DNA of 64,000 nt from CBDBZL01 sp965213545. GTDB lineage: Bacteria; Pseudomonadota; Alphaproteobacteria; Sphingomonadales; Sphingomonadaceae. The notes beneath the pieces were generated by a model that did no database searches, was not told where the DNA came from, and saw nothing but the letters and a program-made list of their open reading frames with translations. A program made the position numbers and the translations under genes. Positions within the stretch are counted from its first letter, which is position 1. Each line of letters begins with the position of its first letter. This document shows positions 9,281 to 19,284 of the stretch, one piece after another. Location: contig CBDBZL010000002.1 of NCBI GenBank assembly GCA_965213545.1, forward strand, positions 1,860,001-1,924,000. Direction: 5' to 3'.

Positions 9281-10176
9281 CCGGTGACGACCCGGTCGAA
9301 CTGGGTCAGGTCAACTTCGAGAAGCTGCGGATATTCCGCTTCTGCCCGCAGGCGGAACTCGTCGGGCAGTTGGTCGACCGAACGCAGCTTGTACCCGGTC
9401 CAGTAGGCGAACATGTGGCCGGGGGCATCGCCCATCTGCATCCAGTCGGGATAGGGGAACACATAGGCCCCGGCAACGTCGGCCGGCAGCCAGTCGAGTG
9501 TTTCGTCGAAGAACATATCGGCAGACACGGCCTCGCTGCCCATCTCCAGGAAGGTAGTGGGCCACGTCGCCGGCGGAACCCGCATCGCATCGATCTTCAC
9601 CACACCGCTTTCGCGCCGGATCATGCCGTATTTGGGGCGCGGTTGGGCACCGGGATTGTCGAGCGGGACGATCCCCTGCGGAGAGGCCCACATCCCGGGG
9701 TCACTGACCAGCGTCAGGGGCTCGATGGGCACGGTAGCGCCGGTAAGCGGGTTGTTCACCCGATCGATGAACCGCGCGGTGTCCAGATCGCGCGGGAACG
9801 ACAGGTTGTGCCCGTGCAGGCGATAGAGATTCTCGCCGATCTTGCGATGGCGCGACAACTCGATGCCCTCCCAGCGCACCACCGGACGAGGCGCGCTGGT
9901 AAGGGGGACCGCGACCATGATGAAATGATACCAGTGCAGGATGTCGGCTTCGTCCTGCAAGCTGCGCTGTATTCGCCACGACTGGCGAAAATGCTCGACC
10001 GGATCGAACTGAAGCATTTCCGAGGTCCATGTAAGCGCGCCATGCGCCGAGGCCGAGACGCTTCCGTCAGTTCCCGCAGCCTGCGCCGGCTGCCCCAGCA
10101 TGGCGCCAGCGCCAATACTTGCTCCGGCAAGCGAGCCCAGCGCCCCGCGGCGGTTGAGTGCAATTTTCGGGATCAT
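9277..10176 (-). CDS. Tat-exported DUF1838-family protein
   Basis: About 299 residues starting at ATG 10176. The N-terminus carries a twin-arginine signal (LNRRGALGSLAGASIG, cleavage near QPAQA), so the protein should be exported folded. The body fits the uncharacterised DUF1838 family: VNNPLTGATV, a conserved W-rich centre and GHMFAYWTGYKL near the C-terminus. No catalytic mechanism is known for this family and none is suggested here. It lies 29 bases after the TonB-receptor reading frame and overlaps the downstream hydrolase fusion by four bases, so the three form one leftward operon, probably for use of one imported compound. Confidence 0.7.
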   Translation of the reverse strand: MIPKIALNRRGALGSLAGASIGAGAMLGQPAQAAGTDGSVSASAHGALTWTSEMLQFDPVEHFRQSWRIQRSLQDEADILHWYHFIMVAVPLTSAPRPVVRWEGIELSRHRKIGENLYRLHGHNLSFPRDLDTARFIDRVNNPLTGATVPIEPLTLVSDPGMWASPQGIVPLDNPGAQPRPKYGMIRRESGVVKIDAMRVPPATWPTTFLEMGSEAVSADMFFDETLDWLPADVAGAYVFPYPDWMQMGDAPGHMFAYWTGYKLRSVDQLPDEFRLRAEAEYPQLLEVDLTQFDRVVTG

Positions 10177-10205
10177 AGGGCCAAACTCCAAGCCGTGTCG
10201 TGTCG

Positions 10206-12537
10206 TCAAAAATCGTAGCCTATCGAAACACCCAGACGCCTTTGTTGGCCGAGCGTCGGGGCATATTCGACTTGGAACGGGTTGGTGACGAAGAACGCGT
10301 TTGCGACATAGCGACGATCGAACAGGTTCTTCACGAAGGCGGACAAGGTGAAGTTGCCTCTGGTCACCCCGGCACTCAGGTTGACCAGCGTGCGTGGCTG
10401 GATTTCGGTGACGTTGACCTCCGATACGAACTGACGCGACTGGCCGACCAGATCCGCGCGGAAATATCCTTCCACCCCATCGGTCAGATCGGTCTCGAGC
10501 AGCGCGCCCAGACTGTATTGCCAGTCCGATGAGCGGGGCAGCTGGTTGCCGCTGATATCGCCATTGGCCGCACAGACCGTGCCGTCGCAGATGCGAGCGC
10601 GTGCGATGCGCGCCGAGATGGTGCCTTCGTCATAGGTCGCGTCGATATAGGCAAGAGTGCCGTCGATCTTCAGGAAATCGGTGAGCCTGATATCCGCGGC
10701 AAGTTCCAGCCCCTTGGACTCGGCCGAACCCAGATTGGTGGTGATCGTGGGGGTGTTGATCGGTGCGCCGGTGGGTGTTGAAGGCGTCTGTAGATCGCTC
10801 CAGTCGATCAGGAAGACCGTTGCATAGATGTTGGCCCGGTTCTGCAAGATACCGCTTTTGACGCCCAGCTCGTAAGTCCAGTTGGTGTCGGGACCATAGA
10901 AGCGCTCGTCGTCCGCAAGCCCTGCAAAACTCGTGGTGTTCGCTCCACCCGATTTCACGCCCTTCGCCACCGATGCGAAAAGAAGGCTGTTATTGCCGAA
11001 TTCGTAGTCCACCGAGAAACGGGGCGTCACGTAGTCGTCATCGAATTCGAACGTGCGTCCCGATGCGCCATCGACGATGGTCTTGCGCTCGTCGGTATAC
11101 CGCGCTTCCGCACCCAGGGTAAGCTGGTCGGTCACCGGGATGGCGACGCGCGCGAAAACCGAGTTGATCAGCGTGTCGATGGTATTGCGATTGACCGTGA
11201 CACCGGCAGGTTGCTCGGGGAATGGCGTCTGACCCATGAACTCGACCAGTCCGAAGCCACCCTCATCGACGTCTTCGCCATCCGAAATGAAGCCACCCAC
11301 ACTCAGGAACAGGCCCGATGCATCCGAATAGCTGCCCTTCAGCTCATGCGAGGTGTAACGAAAGCCGCCCGTCGGCACGAAGGAGAAGATGTTCCCCGAT
11401 CGCGGACCGAACCTTGCGGCAACGAGCGGATCACGGTCCAGACTGCTCGCGCTGGACACGTTGCTGTCGATGAGGCCGCCGATGTAATTGACCTCGATAT
11501 TGTCGGTGACCGACAGGTCGACACCGGCTCGCAGGATGTCGGTATTGGCCCGCAAGCCATAGCTTCGCGGATCGATCACCAGACCTTCGACGCCGCTCGG
11601 CCCGGTAACCGGCGCGGAAGGCAATTCGCCGCAGAACAGGTTGAATAGCGGCGGGTTGGTGCCGGCCCTGGGACTGCAATTGGTATCCCCGGCAGCACGC
11701 GTCAGGCGGAAATAGGGCGCGGTTTCGGAATCAATGTCGAAGTGATAATAATCGGCATGGATGCGAAATGCATCGGAGATCTGTGCGCTCGCGCCGACCT
11801 GAACGTTGTAATTCTCATAGCCGCCGACATTGCCGTTGGTGCCGGGATCGAAGTCCCTGGTGGTCGGATAGTTGTTCTCGAAGTCACCGTTGAAGCGCTC
11901 GAAGGCGCCGGCGACGCGAACCGAGAGAACGTCCGCGATTACAGGAACATTCGCCTTGCCGCTGAGCGTGACAAGACCGTCCGATCCCACACCGGCCCGC
12001 GCGGTCAGCCGGGTCCGGTCGAGTTCGCGGGCCGTCGTCACATAGTTGATCGCACCGGCGAAAGGCGTTCTGGCCATAGAGCGCGCTCTGCGGACCCTTG
12101 ACCACCTCGACCCGCTCAAGGTTCGCGGTTCCCAGGTCGAACGCGTATTGGCGAGGGATATAGATCCCGTCGATGAACACCGAGACATTCTGCTCGAGCG
12201 CGGTGATGTCGAACTGAGTGGTTCCGCGAATGATCGGCGTGGCAAAACCGCCATTGGCGTAATCCTCATAAACCAGGCCGGGCGTTTGTAGCGCCACGTC
12301 ATCGAGGTCGCGGATCGAGCGCCGCTGCAGTTCCTCCTCGGTGATCGCGGTGATCGACAGCGGAACATCGAGCAGGGTCTCGGGTCGCTTGCGCGCGGTG
12401 ACGATGATGACCCCGTCGTTGGGTACTGACGCCGCCCGTTGGTTTACACCGGTCTGGGAATGAGCCGGTGACACAGAAAGCAGCGCCAAGGCGCTGCCGG
12501 CAAGCAACGGAGATAGGATACTGGTTCTATTGCGCAT
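10206..12537 (-). pseudogene. TonB-dependent receptor interrupted by a one-base frameshift
   Basis: The gene starts at ATG 12537 (after a G-rich run) with a signal peptide ending near SPAHS, then a TonB box region (GVIIVTARKR) and plug (SITAITEEEL, VEVVKGPQSALYG). At the A-run 12061-12063 the frame changes: the upstream frame reads QNAF then RRCDQ, while the other frame continues correctly as FAGAINYVTTA through a full beta-barrel ending SIGYDF at 10206. Removing one A restores an approximately 777-residue receptor of the iron-siderophore-like type. Either the gene is recently inactivated, phase-variable, or there is a sequencing error in a short homopolymer. It heads the operon with the DUF1838 and hydrolase genes. 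Confidence 0.85.
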
Positions 12538-12626
12538 GCTTGCCCCCCGGGACCCCAAACCTAATCTGGGAAATTGTTGTCTCGAAGAGATTGCCCGATC
12601 ATTCGCCGCAAAACGACGCCATTGTC

Positions 12627-12642
12627 ATGAACGCACGTTCAT
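12627..12642. promoter_or_regulatory. Perfect inverted repeat upstream of the frameshifted TonB receptor
   Basis: ATGAACG-CA-CGTTCAT is a perfect 7-base dyad with a 2-base spacer, in the 145-base gap between the LytTR regulator gene and the receptor it precedes. It is about 90 bases before the receptor start, a plausible operator position. The binding protein is unknown; the adjacent LytTR protein is a candidate, although LytTR sites are usually direct repeats. Confidence 0.35.
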
Positions 12643-12682
12643 TACCCGCTCTTTGCCATCAATGATCGTTCAAGACGGGTGA

Positions 12683-13546
12683 TCAAACGCGTAGCAATGC
12701 CGCTTTCGTCAGAAGAACGGCTTGCTGATAACTTTTGCTAACCGGAATAATCGTTGCATCGGGGAGCTCGAGTTGCATGGAGCCTTCGGTCTGCAATTCT
12801 CGCACAGCCCCGAACGCCACCCAGTGAGAACGATGAACCCGCAGGCCGGCCTCATCATCGATCGCAGTCAGCGCTTGCTTCAGCGAATGGCGGATCACAC
12901 GCTCACCGAAGTCGCCGCGCAGGCGCAGATAATGCTCCTCGGCCGAGATCGACCAGAGATGGTCATGTTCCCTTAGTCCGAACCGCGAGGGATATGTGGG
13001 CGTGATCGGGTTATGGTGGTGTCCGCCGGAACTTGCCGGTTCAGAACTTCGAACGTCCTGATATCGGGGAAATCCGAAGCGGTTCATCGAGACCACGTTC
13101 ACCGCGGTCCATATGATAACGCCGGGTAGATTGACGATGAAGAAGGTCGCGATGGAACTTGCGTCCAACTCGTATTGTCTGGCCAGGATAGCGTCGCGCA
13201 TGTGGGGCGACGTGGTCATGCCAAGGTCGTATACGAACAGGTAATATGGCCGGAAGAGGATCAGCGCAGCGACATAACCAAGGACAAGCAGCGCGACCGC
13301 CGATAGGTGTCGCGCCGCCCCGAACCTGGCAAGCAAACTCGTGGTCAGCCAGGCGAAGAACATCCCGGGAACAGTAAAGCTCAGCGCAAACAGAATCGCC
13401 CTTACCGGTTCCCCCGATGGGTTGGTGGCATATTGGATTGAAGCTTCGACAAGCCCGACCACCACTGGAACGATGACGAAGTAGAGCAACAAGGTTCTAA
13501 GATGGTCCTGCCCTGGTGCAGACGTTAGTGTCCGGGAAAACATCAT
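12683..13546 (-). CDS. Membrane-bound LytTR-family transcription regulator
   Basis: A 287-residue protein. Residues about 15-165 contain four hydrophobic segments (LLLYFVIVPVVVGLVEA, LFALSFTVPGMFFAWL, LSAVALLVLGYVAALILF, IATFFIVNLPGVIIW), and residues about 190-285 form a LytTR DNA-binding domain (LWSISAEEHYLRLR, LRVHRSHWVAFGAVREL, IIPVSKSYQ). There is no receiver domain, so it probably senses a membrane or periplasmic signal directly. It lies just upstream of the frameshifted receptor operon on the same strand and divergent from the second receptor, and is the likely local regulator of both. The start could be either of two adjacent ATG codons (13546 or 13543). Confidence 0.85.
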   Translation of the reverse strand: MMFSRTLTSAPGQDHLRTLLLYFVIVPVVVGLVEASIQYATNPSGEPVRAILFALSFTVPGMFFAWLTTSLLARFGAARHLSAVALLVLGYVAALILFRPYYLFVYDLGMTTSPHMRDAILARQYELDASSIATFFIVNLPGVIIWTAVNVVSMNRFGFPRYQDVRSSEPASSGGHHHNPITPTYPSRFGLREHDHLWSISAEEHYLRLRGDFGERVIRHSLKQALTAIDDEAGLRVHRSHWVAFGAVRELQTEGSMQLELPDATIIPVSKSYQQAVLLTKAALLRV

Positions 13547-14078
13547 AAAAAGACCGGTCTATCAATCGGGGTGGGTTGCGCCGTCACGATACCTGACCCG
13601 TTTCACGATAGAAAGCTTTAGTCGGCCATAGGTTGTGACGTGGCCCCCGGCTTACCTTCAGTTGGGGTTAGAGCCGAAGCTAAACAGCTCGTTGTTCTTC
13701 ACCGATGTGTCGGCGGGTGCCTTCACCCCCAGGTGCGTTCTGTCGGCGCGCTCCGGTCAATCAGTCGATTTGGTCCGTGAAACCGGCCTGTACGCGCGGA
13801 CCCACGCCTCCCTGGTGTCGGCAGCTATGATGAAATTCTCGTCACCGGACAAGCAACCAATTTGTCGAGCGCGTTTCCGTGCAAACATGGAAACGATATG
13901 TCTTTGACGTTCTCACCCGCGATGCGATCGGCCAGTTCCCCGATCGGAATGTTGCCCCGCGACAAGATGTTGCCGAAGGCTGCCATTGTCTCCTTCCAGT
14001 CTCCGAACCGCAATCGCGCCGAAACAGTCTGCCCATAGAGGCGGCGGCGCAATTTCTCGAAATTGGTGGAGACCTCTC
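13547..14078. other. Intergenic region between LytTR regulator and second TonB receptor
   Basis: No gene is recognised in these 532 bases. A perfect 10-base palindrome AGACCGGTCT at 13551-13560 lies just before the LytTR start and may be its operator. A minus-strand frame at 13825-14052 (75 residues, containing GDWKETMAAFGNILSRGN) looks more protein-like than random but matches no family I know and may be a gene remnant. GGTGGAGA at about 14065-14072 is the ribosome binding site for the next gene. Confidence 0.5.
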
Positions 14079-16463
14079 GTGCATCAACGCATCGCGCTTT
14101 TTCTCGTGGCCACGGCTGCCAGCACGACGCTCGCCCCGCATGCGGCAGCGCAGGACGCGGGAGCAGGGGTGATCCAGCCGGACGCCAAGGATGAAGGCAT
14201 CATTGTGGTCACCGGCACGCGCGAGGTGGGACGCACACCGTTCGAGACACTGGCGCCGGTCGACATATTAACCGAGGAGGCGATCGATTCGGTGGTTTCG
14301 GACGACCTTGCCGATGTGCTCGCGCGAACCCTGCCCTCCTTCAATGTCCAACGACTGCCGGCTGCGGATGGGCAGGCCTTCGTGCGGCCCGCCACCTTGC
14401 GCGCGCTTTCGCCTGACCAGACGCTCGTGCTGGTCAACGGCAAGCGCTATCACCGCTCGGCGCTGCTCGGCGGGCGCGGGGCGCAGGCGCCCGATCTCAA
14501 CACCTTCCCGTCCTTCGCGGTCTCGCGCGTCGAGGTGCTGCGCGATGGCGCTTCGGCGCAATACGGCTCGGACGCGATCGCGGGCGTGATCAATTTCATC
14601 CTCGATGACCGGCCCGGCGCTGATGCCTATGGCCAGTTCTCTGAATATTACGAAGGCGACGGGGAGGCATACCAGGTCGGCCTGCAAGGCGGGCTCGCGC
14701 TGGGCGATCGCGGTGCGGCGGTGTTCACCTGGGAATACGCCAATACCGACGCCACCTCGCGCACCCGCCAACGTCCCGATGCGATCGCGCTGCAGCAGGC
14801 ACGGCCGGACCTTGATATCCCCGATCCGGTCCAGCGTTGGGGCCAGCCCGACACGCGAACGATCCGTGCGGCGGTAAACCTCGATTACAGCATTGCCGAC
14901 GCGTTCGAGCTTTACGGGTTCGGCACGTTGGCGGACGGCGAGGCGCTGACCGATTTCAACTGGCGCAACCCGGTGAACACGAGGAGCGTCTTTGCCCAGA
15001 CGACGGTGTTTCCCGGCTTTACGTTCGCCGAACTCTATCCCGCCGGCTTTACACCGCGTTTCGGCACCGAGTTCGAAGATTATCAGGCTACAGGCGGCGT
15101 CCGCGGACAGGTTTTTGCTGATTTTACGTATGACGTGAGTGCATCGTCCGGCCGCAGCCGGATCGATTACTTCATGCGCGAATCGCTCAACGCCTCGCTC
15201 GGGCCTGCAAGCCCGACGAGCTTCTATCTCGGCCGGCTGGAGCAGCGCGAATTCAACCTTAACGCCGATTTCGTCTACAGGGCCAACCTGGGGCGCGCCG
15301 GCCCGCTCAACATCGCTTTTGGAGCCGAGCGGCGTGAGGAGACCTACGAGGTTTCCCAGGGCGAGCCTGCCTCGTTCGCGATCGGTCCCGGCGCCGCGGC
15401 GGGATTGGCGCCAAATTCCAACGGCTTCCCCGGCTTGAGCCCGAGCCAGGCGGGTGAATTCGATCAGGTAAGCTATGCTGGCTATCTCGATCTCGAATGG
15501 TCACCATTGCCGGTCCTCACACTCGGCGCGGCTGGGCGTTACGAGGATTTTTCCGAGTTCGGCGATACGTTTGATTACAAGTTGTCAGGCCGCGTGGAGC
15601 CGATCGACAGCCTGGCGGTGCGGGCGACCTATTCGACCGGTTTTCGCGCGCCGACCCCCGGCCAGCTCAATTCCACGCGCACCAGCCAGGGTCTCGATAC
15701 GCGCACGCTGGAGATCTTCACCGCCGGCCGTCTCTCGCCCAATGACCCGATCGCCGTGGCGCTAGGAGCCGAGCCGCTCGAGCCGGAGGAATCGGAGAAT
15801 ATCAGCGCCGGCGTGGTGTTCCAGGCAAGCGGATTCAATGCCAGCGTCGATGTGTATCAGATCGATCTCGAGCAGCGCTTCGGCCAGTCGCGCTCGGTCC
15901 CTGTCCCCGCCGGCATTCCCAACCCGTTGCGCTTTACGGGCGTAAGCTATTTCACCAATGATTTCGACACGCGGACCCGCGGGTTGGATGCCGTTGTCGC
16001 CTATGCCGGCGCTGTCGGTCCCGGCAGGCTGAAAGCAAGCCTGGCTTACAATTACAACGAGACCGAAGTGACGAGCGAGGAGGGCACCACCGTAGGCAAC
16101 GAGGCACAAACACGCATTTTCGAGGAGCGCTTGCCGCAGCACAATGCGACGGGCTCGCTAGGCTATGCAATCGGGCCGTTCGCGATCGACCTTCATGGCC
16201 GCTTCTACGGCCCGTGGACCGACAATGCCGACAATGCTACCGGGGAGATATTCCAGCGCTTCGGCTCGATCTTCCTGTTCGATGCCGCGGTCAGTGCTGC
16301 GGTGACCGACCGGATCCAGATTACGGTAGGCGCGGAAAACCTGTTCGATACATTCCCTGAGGAAGCCACGTTTCAAGCCAATCGTGGCCTCATCTATTCG
16401 CGCAACGCTCCGTACGACACCGATGGCGGGCTTTACTACGTCCGGCTCGGCTTCAGCTATTGA
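14079..16463 (+). CDS. TonB-dependent outer-membrane receptor
   Basis: A 794-residue receptor. GTG 14079 is preferred because GGTGGAGA lies 7 bases upstream and it gives a clean signal peptide ending PHAAAQ. A TonB box (GIIVVTGTREV), a plug domain (PFETLAPVDILTEEA, LVNGKRYHRSALLG, VEVLRDGASAQYGSDAIAGVINF) and a beta-barrel ending in RLGFSY follow. The DGASAQYGSDAIAGVIN plug signature is typical of the large sphingomonad receptor subfamily. Its stop codon overlaps the start of the downstream aminotransferase, so both are translated together. It is divergent from the LytTR regulator. Confidence 0.92.
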   Translation: MHQRIALFLVATAASTTLAPHAAAQDAGAGVIQPDAKDEGIIVVTGTREVGRTPFETLAPVDILTEEAIDSVVSDDLADVLARTLPSFNVQRLPAADGQAFVRPATLRALSPDQTLVLVNGKRYHRSALLGGRGAQAPDLNTFPSFAVSRVEVLRDGASAQYGSDAIAGVINFILDDRPGADAYGQFSEYYEGDGEAYQVGLQGGLALGDRGAAVFTWEYANTDATSRTRQRPDAIALQQARPDLDIPDPVQRWGQPDTRTIRAAVNLDYSIADAFELYGFGTLADGEALTDFNWRNPVNTRSVFAQTTVFPGFTFAELYPAGFTPRFGTEFEDYQATGGVRGQVFADFTYDVSASSGRSRIDYFMRESLNASLGPASPTSFYLGRLEQREFNLNADFVYRANLGRAGPLNIAFGAERREETYEVSQGEPASFAIGPGAAAGLAPNSNGFPGLSPSQAGEFDQVSYAGYLDLEWSPLPVLTLGAAGRYEDFSEFGDTFDYKLSGRVEPIDSLAVRATYSTGFRAPTPGQLNSTRTSQGLDTRTLEIFTAGRLSPNDPIAVALGAEPLEPEESENISAGVVFQASGFNASVDVYQIDLEQRFGQSRSVPVPAGIPNPLRFTGVSYFTNDFDTRTRGLDAVVAYAGAVGPGRLKASLAYNYNETEVTSEEGTTVGNEAQTRIFEERLPQHNATGSLGYAIGPFAIDLHGRFYGPWTDNADNATGEIFQRFGSIFLFDAAVSAAVTDRIQITVGAENLFDTFPEEATFQANRGLIYSRNAPYDTDGGLYYVRLGFSY

Positions 16464-17809
16464 TGATACAGGGGCGGTTCGACAGGCGCGCGGCGCTGGG
16501 TATGGCTGCCGGCGGCCTGGGTGCTGCGGCTCTGCCGATGCGTGCCGCCGCGCGCGCGGATGAGGGGGACGAGGCGTTCTGGGCCGGGATCGCCGCGCAA
16601 TACGACATCACCGATGACGTCATCCAGCTCGAGAACGGCAATTGGGGCGCGATGGCGCGCCCGGTGCTCGACGCGCACAAGGCCCTGATTGAGTGGGTGA
16701 ACCGGGACACCAGCTATTACGCGCGCCGCGGCATGGGGGCCGATCTGGCAGCGGCGCACGGTGAGTTGGCCGAATATTTGGGCGTGGGGACGGACGAGCT
16801 GGTCTTCACCCGCAACGCGACCGAGGCATTGAAGGCGCTTATCGGCGGCTATAATCGCATCCGCCCGGGTGACGCGGCACTGATCGCCGATCTCGATTAC
16901 GGGAGCATGCAGGCGAGCATGGAGGCGGCGACGGCGCGGCGCGGAGCGCGGCTGGTGCGTATTGCGTTGCCCGAGCCGGCGACTTTTGAAAACGTGATCG
17001 CGGCGTATGAGGCAGCGTTCGCGGCCGATCCCAGCATTAAGCTGGTTCTGCTCACTCACATCAGCCACAGGACCGGTCTGATGATCCCGGTGCGCGAGAT
17101 CGTCGAGCGGGCACGCGCCCGCGGCATCGACGCGATCGTCGATGCCGCGCATAGTCTCGGCCAGGCAGATTTTCGCCTGCCCGAACTCGGCGCCGATTTC
17201 GTTGGCGTAAACTTGCACAAATGGGTCGGCGCGCCGCTTGGAGTAGGCGCACTTTATATTCGTAAGGAGCGTATCGCCGCGATCGATCCTGACCTTGCCG
17301 ATGAGGAGCGTGGATCGGGCCGAGCCTCGTCACGTATCCATACGGGAACGGTCGATTTCGCCGCCTTGCTTAGCGTACCCGAGGCGCTGCGTTTCCAGGC
17401 GAGGATAGGCGCCGCCCGTCGCGCCGCCAGGCTCAGGGCCTTGCGCGACCGCTGGGTCAAGCCGTTGCGGGCGGCGGGAAGGCTTGAAATCCTTACTCCG
17501 GATGACCCGCGCATGTATGTCGGCATCACCTCTTTCCGAATTCCTGGCGGCGGATCGCCGGAGGCCAATGCCGCGCTCGCCGCACGGCTGCTAAAGCAAT
17601 ACAACATTTTCACCGTTCACCGCACGGGTGTCGCCCGCGGCGCGTGCGTCCGCGTGACGCCGGCATTGTTCACCTCGATGGCGGACATGGATGCGCTGGC
17701 CCAAGCGCTACGAAGTCTGGTGCTGTCTAGGTTTCATCCGCCGGTTGAGCACGCGCGGAAGGTCAGGACGGGTGACCACAGAACGAGACTTGTACATCAC
17801 GAAGCCTAA
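16463..17809 (+). CDS. Tat-exported class V aminotransferase (isopenicillin N epimerase-like)
   Basis: About 448 residues. ATG 16463 overlaps the receptor's TGA (TGATG); a TTG three bases earlier is also in frame. A twin-arginine signal (FDRRAALGMAAGGLGAAALP) implies export of the folded, cofactor-loaded enzyme. The fold-type I PLP enzyme signature is complete: TRNATEAL, VDAAHSLGQ with Asp227, and the Schiff-base lysine in NLHKWVG (Lys253). Family members include isopenicillin N epimerase and cysteine desulfurases; the substrate here is unknown. Coupling to a TonB receptor suggests the enzyme acts in the periplasm on an imported amino compound. Confidence 0.85.
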   Translation: MIQGRFDRRAALGMAAGGLGAAALPMRAAARADEGDEAFWAGIAAQYDITDDVIQLENGNWGAMARPVLDAHKALIEWVNRDTSYYARRGMGADLAAAHGELAEYLGVGTDELVFTRNATEALKALIGGYNRIRPGDAALIADLDYGSMQASMEAATARRGARLVRIALPEPATFENVIAAYEAAFAADPSIKLVLLTHISHRTGLMIPVREIVERARARGIDAIVDAAHSLGQADFRLPELGADFVGVNLHKWVGAPLGVGALYIRKERIAAIDPDLADEERGSGRASSRIHTGTVDFAALLSVPEALRFQARIGAARRAARLRALRDRWVKPLRAAGRLEILTPDDPRMYVGITSFRIPGGGSPEANAALAARLLKQYNIFTVHRTGVARGACVRVTPALFTSMADMDALAQALRSLVLSRFHPPVEHARKVRTGDHRTRLVHHEA

Positions 17810-18035
17810 ATTGACGCATGTTGTCGGACTATTTTTGGATGTTCGCAACCCTGAGGCTGCCTTCAGCACCAATGACCGCTTCGGCCAACGGCCACTCCAA
17901 AAGGTAAGGTCGCTCTTTCCTGGATTCGGGCAATCGCACTGTTTGCCTTCAAGGCTTGGATCAGAGCTGCTTATAGGGAGCGTATTTGGTAACGTCTCAA
18001 CTATCCGGGACATAACTGACCAAATCAGCGCCCAA

Positions 18036-18128
18036 TGGCGGAGACGGAGGGATTCGAACCCTCGGTACGGGAATCCCCCGTACGGCGGTTTAGCAAACCG
18101 CTGGTTTCAGCCACTCACCCACGTCTCC
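18036..18128 (-). tRNA. tRNA-Ser (anticodon GCT)
   Basis: The minus strand from 18128 reads as a 93-base class II tRNA: acceptor GGAGACG paired with CGTCTCC, anticodon stem-loop CGGTTTGCTAAACCG with anticodon GCT, a long variable arm (CGTACGGGGGATTCCCGTACCG) typical of serine tRNAs, T arm GGGTTCGAATCCC, and an encoded CCA end. The flanking stretches 17810-18035 and 18129-18342 hold no gene that I can support. Confidence 0.97.
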
Positions 18129-18342
18129 AGATCGCGGCTGCGATGCGCGCGCTATAACCGGGACGCGAAGGGGCGGCAAGGGATCACGAAGCGCCGGATG
18201 GTGGGACCGTTCGCCTGCTATCGGAAAACGAGGCTAGACCATCGACCCGCCTTATTCGGGACTCGGTCCGCCTTTTATTCATTGCCGCTTAACCACTTTT
18301 TATCTCCTGTGCGCTATCAGGCTTTGTGGGTACGAGTTTGGC

Positions 18343-19167
18343 ATGGATATAGTCAGAGCATTTGTGAACAGGCGCCTGCTTTGCGCTTACGGCCTGCTTG
18401 TCGCGCTGATGCTTCTGCCGGTAAGCGTGGATGCGCAGACCATCGAGCGCGTCGATCCGGACGCGGCGGTGATCGATGGCGACCTGGAAGCTGGCTGGCG
18501 TGCGGATGCCGATGTGGTTTCGCCCCGCGAACAATCCGCTCGAGAGCTTCCCCCCTCGGACGAACCGCCTTCTGCCCGGCCCGCGGCCCTTCCACCGGCT
18601 AACGGCTCCTCGGCATTCGATCCAGCGCGGCAGGCTATGCCCAGCGCCTCGCCATCGATGGATGCCGCCGCCGTGGACCCATCGACCACCTATGCGCAGG
18701 ATGATCTTATCGGGGCGGCGGAAGGACTTTTCGGCAGAGGCGCGGAGGGATTGGCGCGGCTGATCGAGGATGTGTTGCGCGAACAGGGCGAACCCAACGC
18801 CTATATCGTCGGGCGCGAAGGCGGCGGCGCGTTCATCTTCGGCGTGCGCTATGGCTCGGGAACCTTGTTCCACAAGGTGGAAGGGCAACGACCGGTCTAT
18901 TGGACCGGGCCATCGGTCGGGCTCGATGCCGGAGCCAACGCGGGCAACACCTTCGTTCTGGTCTATAACCTGTTCGACAGCGAAGAGCTTTACGAGCGCT
19001 ATCCATCCGGCGAGGGCGGGGCCTATCTGGTCGGCGGTTTCAATGCCAGCTACTTGCGCAAAGGCGATGTGGTGCTGATCCCCATCCGGGTCGGCGCGGG
19101 GCTGCGTCTGGGCATCAATGCAGGCTATACGCGCTTTTCGAAGAAGCAGCGCTGGCTACCTTTTTAG
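18343..19167 (+). CDS. eipA: DUF1134 envelope-integrity protein (EipA-like)
   Basis: A 274-residue protein with a signal peptide (LLVALMLLPVSVDAQ), a low-complexity proline/alanine/serine-rich region (about residues 45-115) and a C-terminal DUF1134 domain (about 125-260) with the conserved blocks AYIVGREGGGAFIFGVRYG, VYWTGPSVGLDAGAN, FVLVYNLF and LVGGFNASYLRKGDVVL. In Brucella and Caulobacter the DUF1134 protein EipA is a periplasmic protein needed for cell envelope integrity. The gene stands alone between the tRNA-Ser and an aminotransferase. The gene symbol is transferred by family membership. Confidence 0.85.
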   Translation: MDIVRAFVNRRLLCAYGLLVALMLLPVSVDAQTIERVDPDAAVIDGDLEAGWRADADVVSPREQSARELPPSDEPPSARPAALPPANGSSAFDPARQAMPSASPSMDAAAVDPSTTYAQDDLIGAAEGLFGRGAEGLARLIEDVLREQGEPNAYIVGREGGGAFIFGVRYGSGTLFHKVEGQRPVYWTGPSVGLDAGANAGNTFVLVYNLFDSEELYERYPSGEGGAYLVGGFNASYLRKGDVVLIPIRVGAGLRLGINAGYTRFSKKQRWLPF

Positions 19168-19284
19168 CGCGACTATGCTTCCTCAAGAAGGCTGATACTG
19201 GCTTCGACCCTTTCCGGTCGGGCGTAATTGCCTAGCGATCCATGCTTGCGCCTGCGACCCGTCCCCGGCATTGCAGCGCGCGTT

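Noticed and set aside
13825..14052. 75-residue minus-strand frame before the second TonB receptor
   Set aside because: Looks partly protein-like but has no ribosome binding site or known family and lies in the promoter region; kept only as a note.
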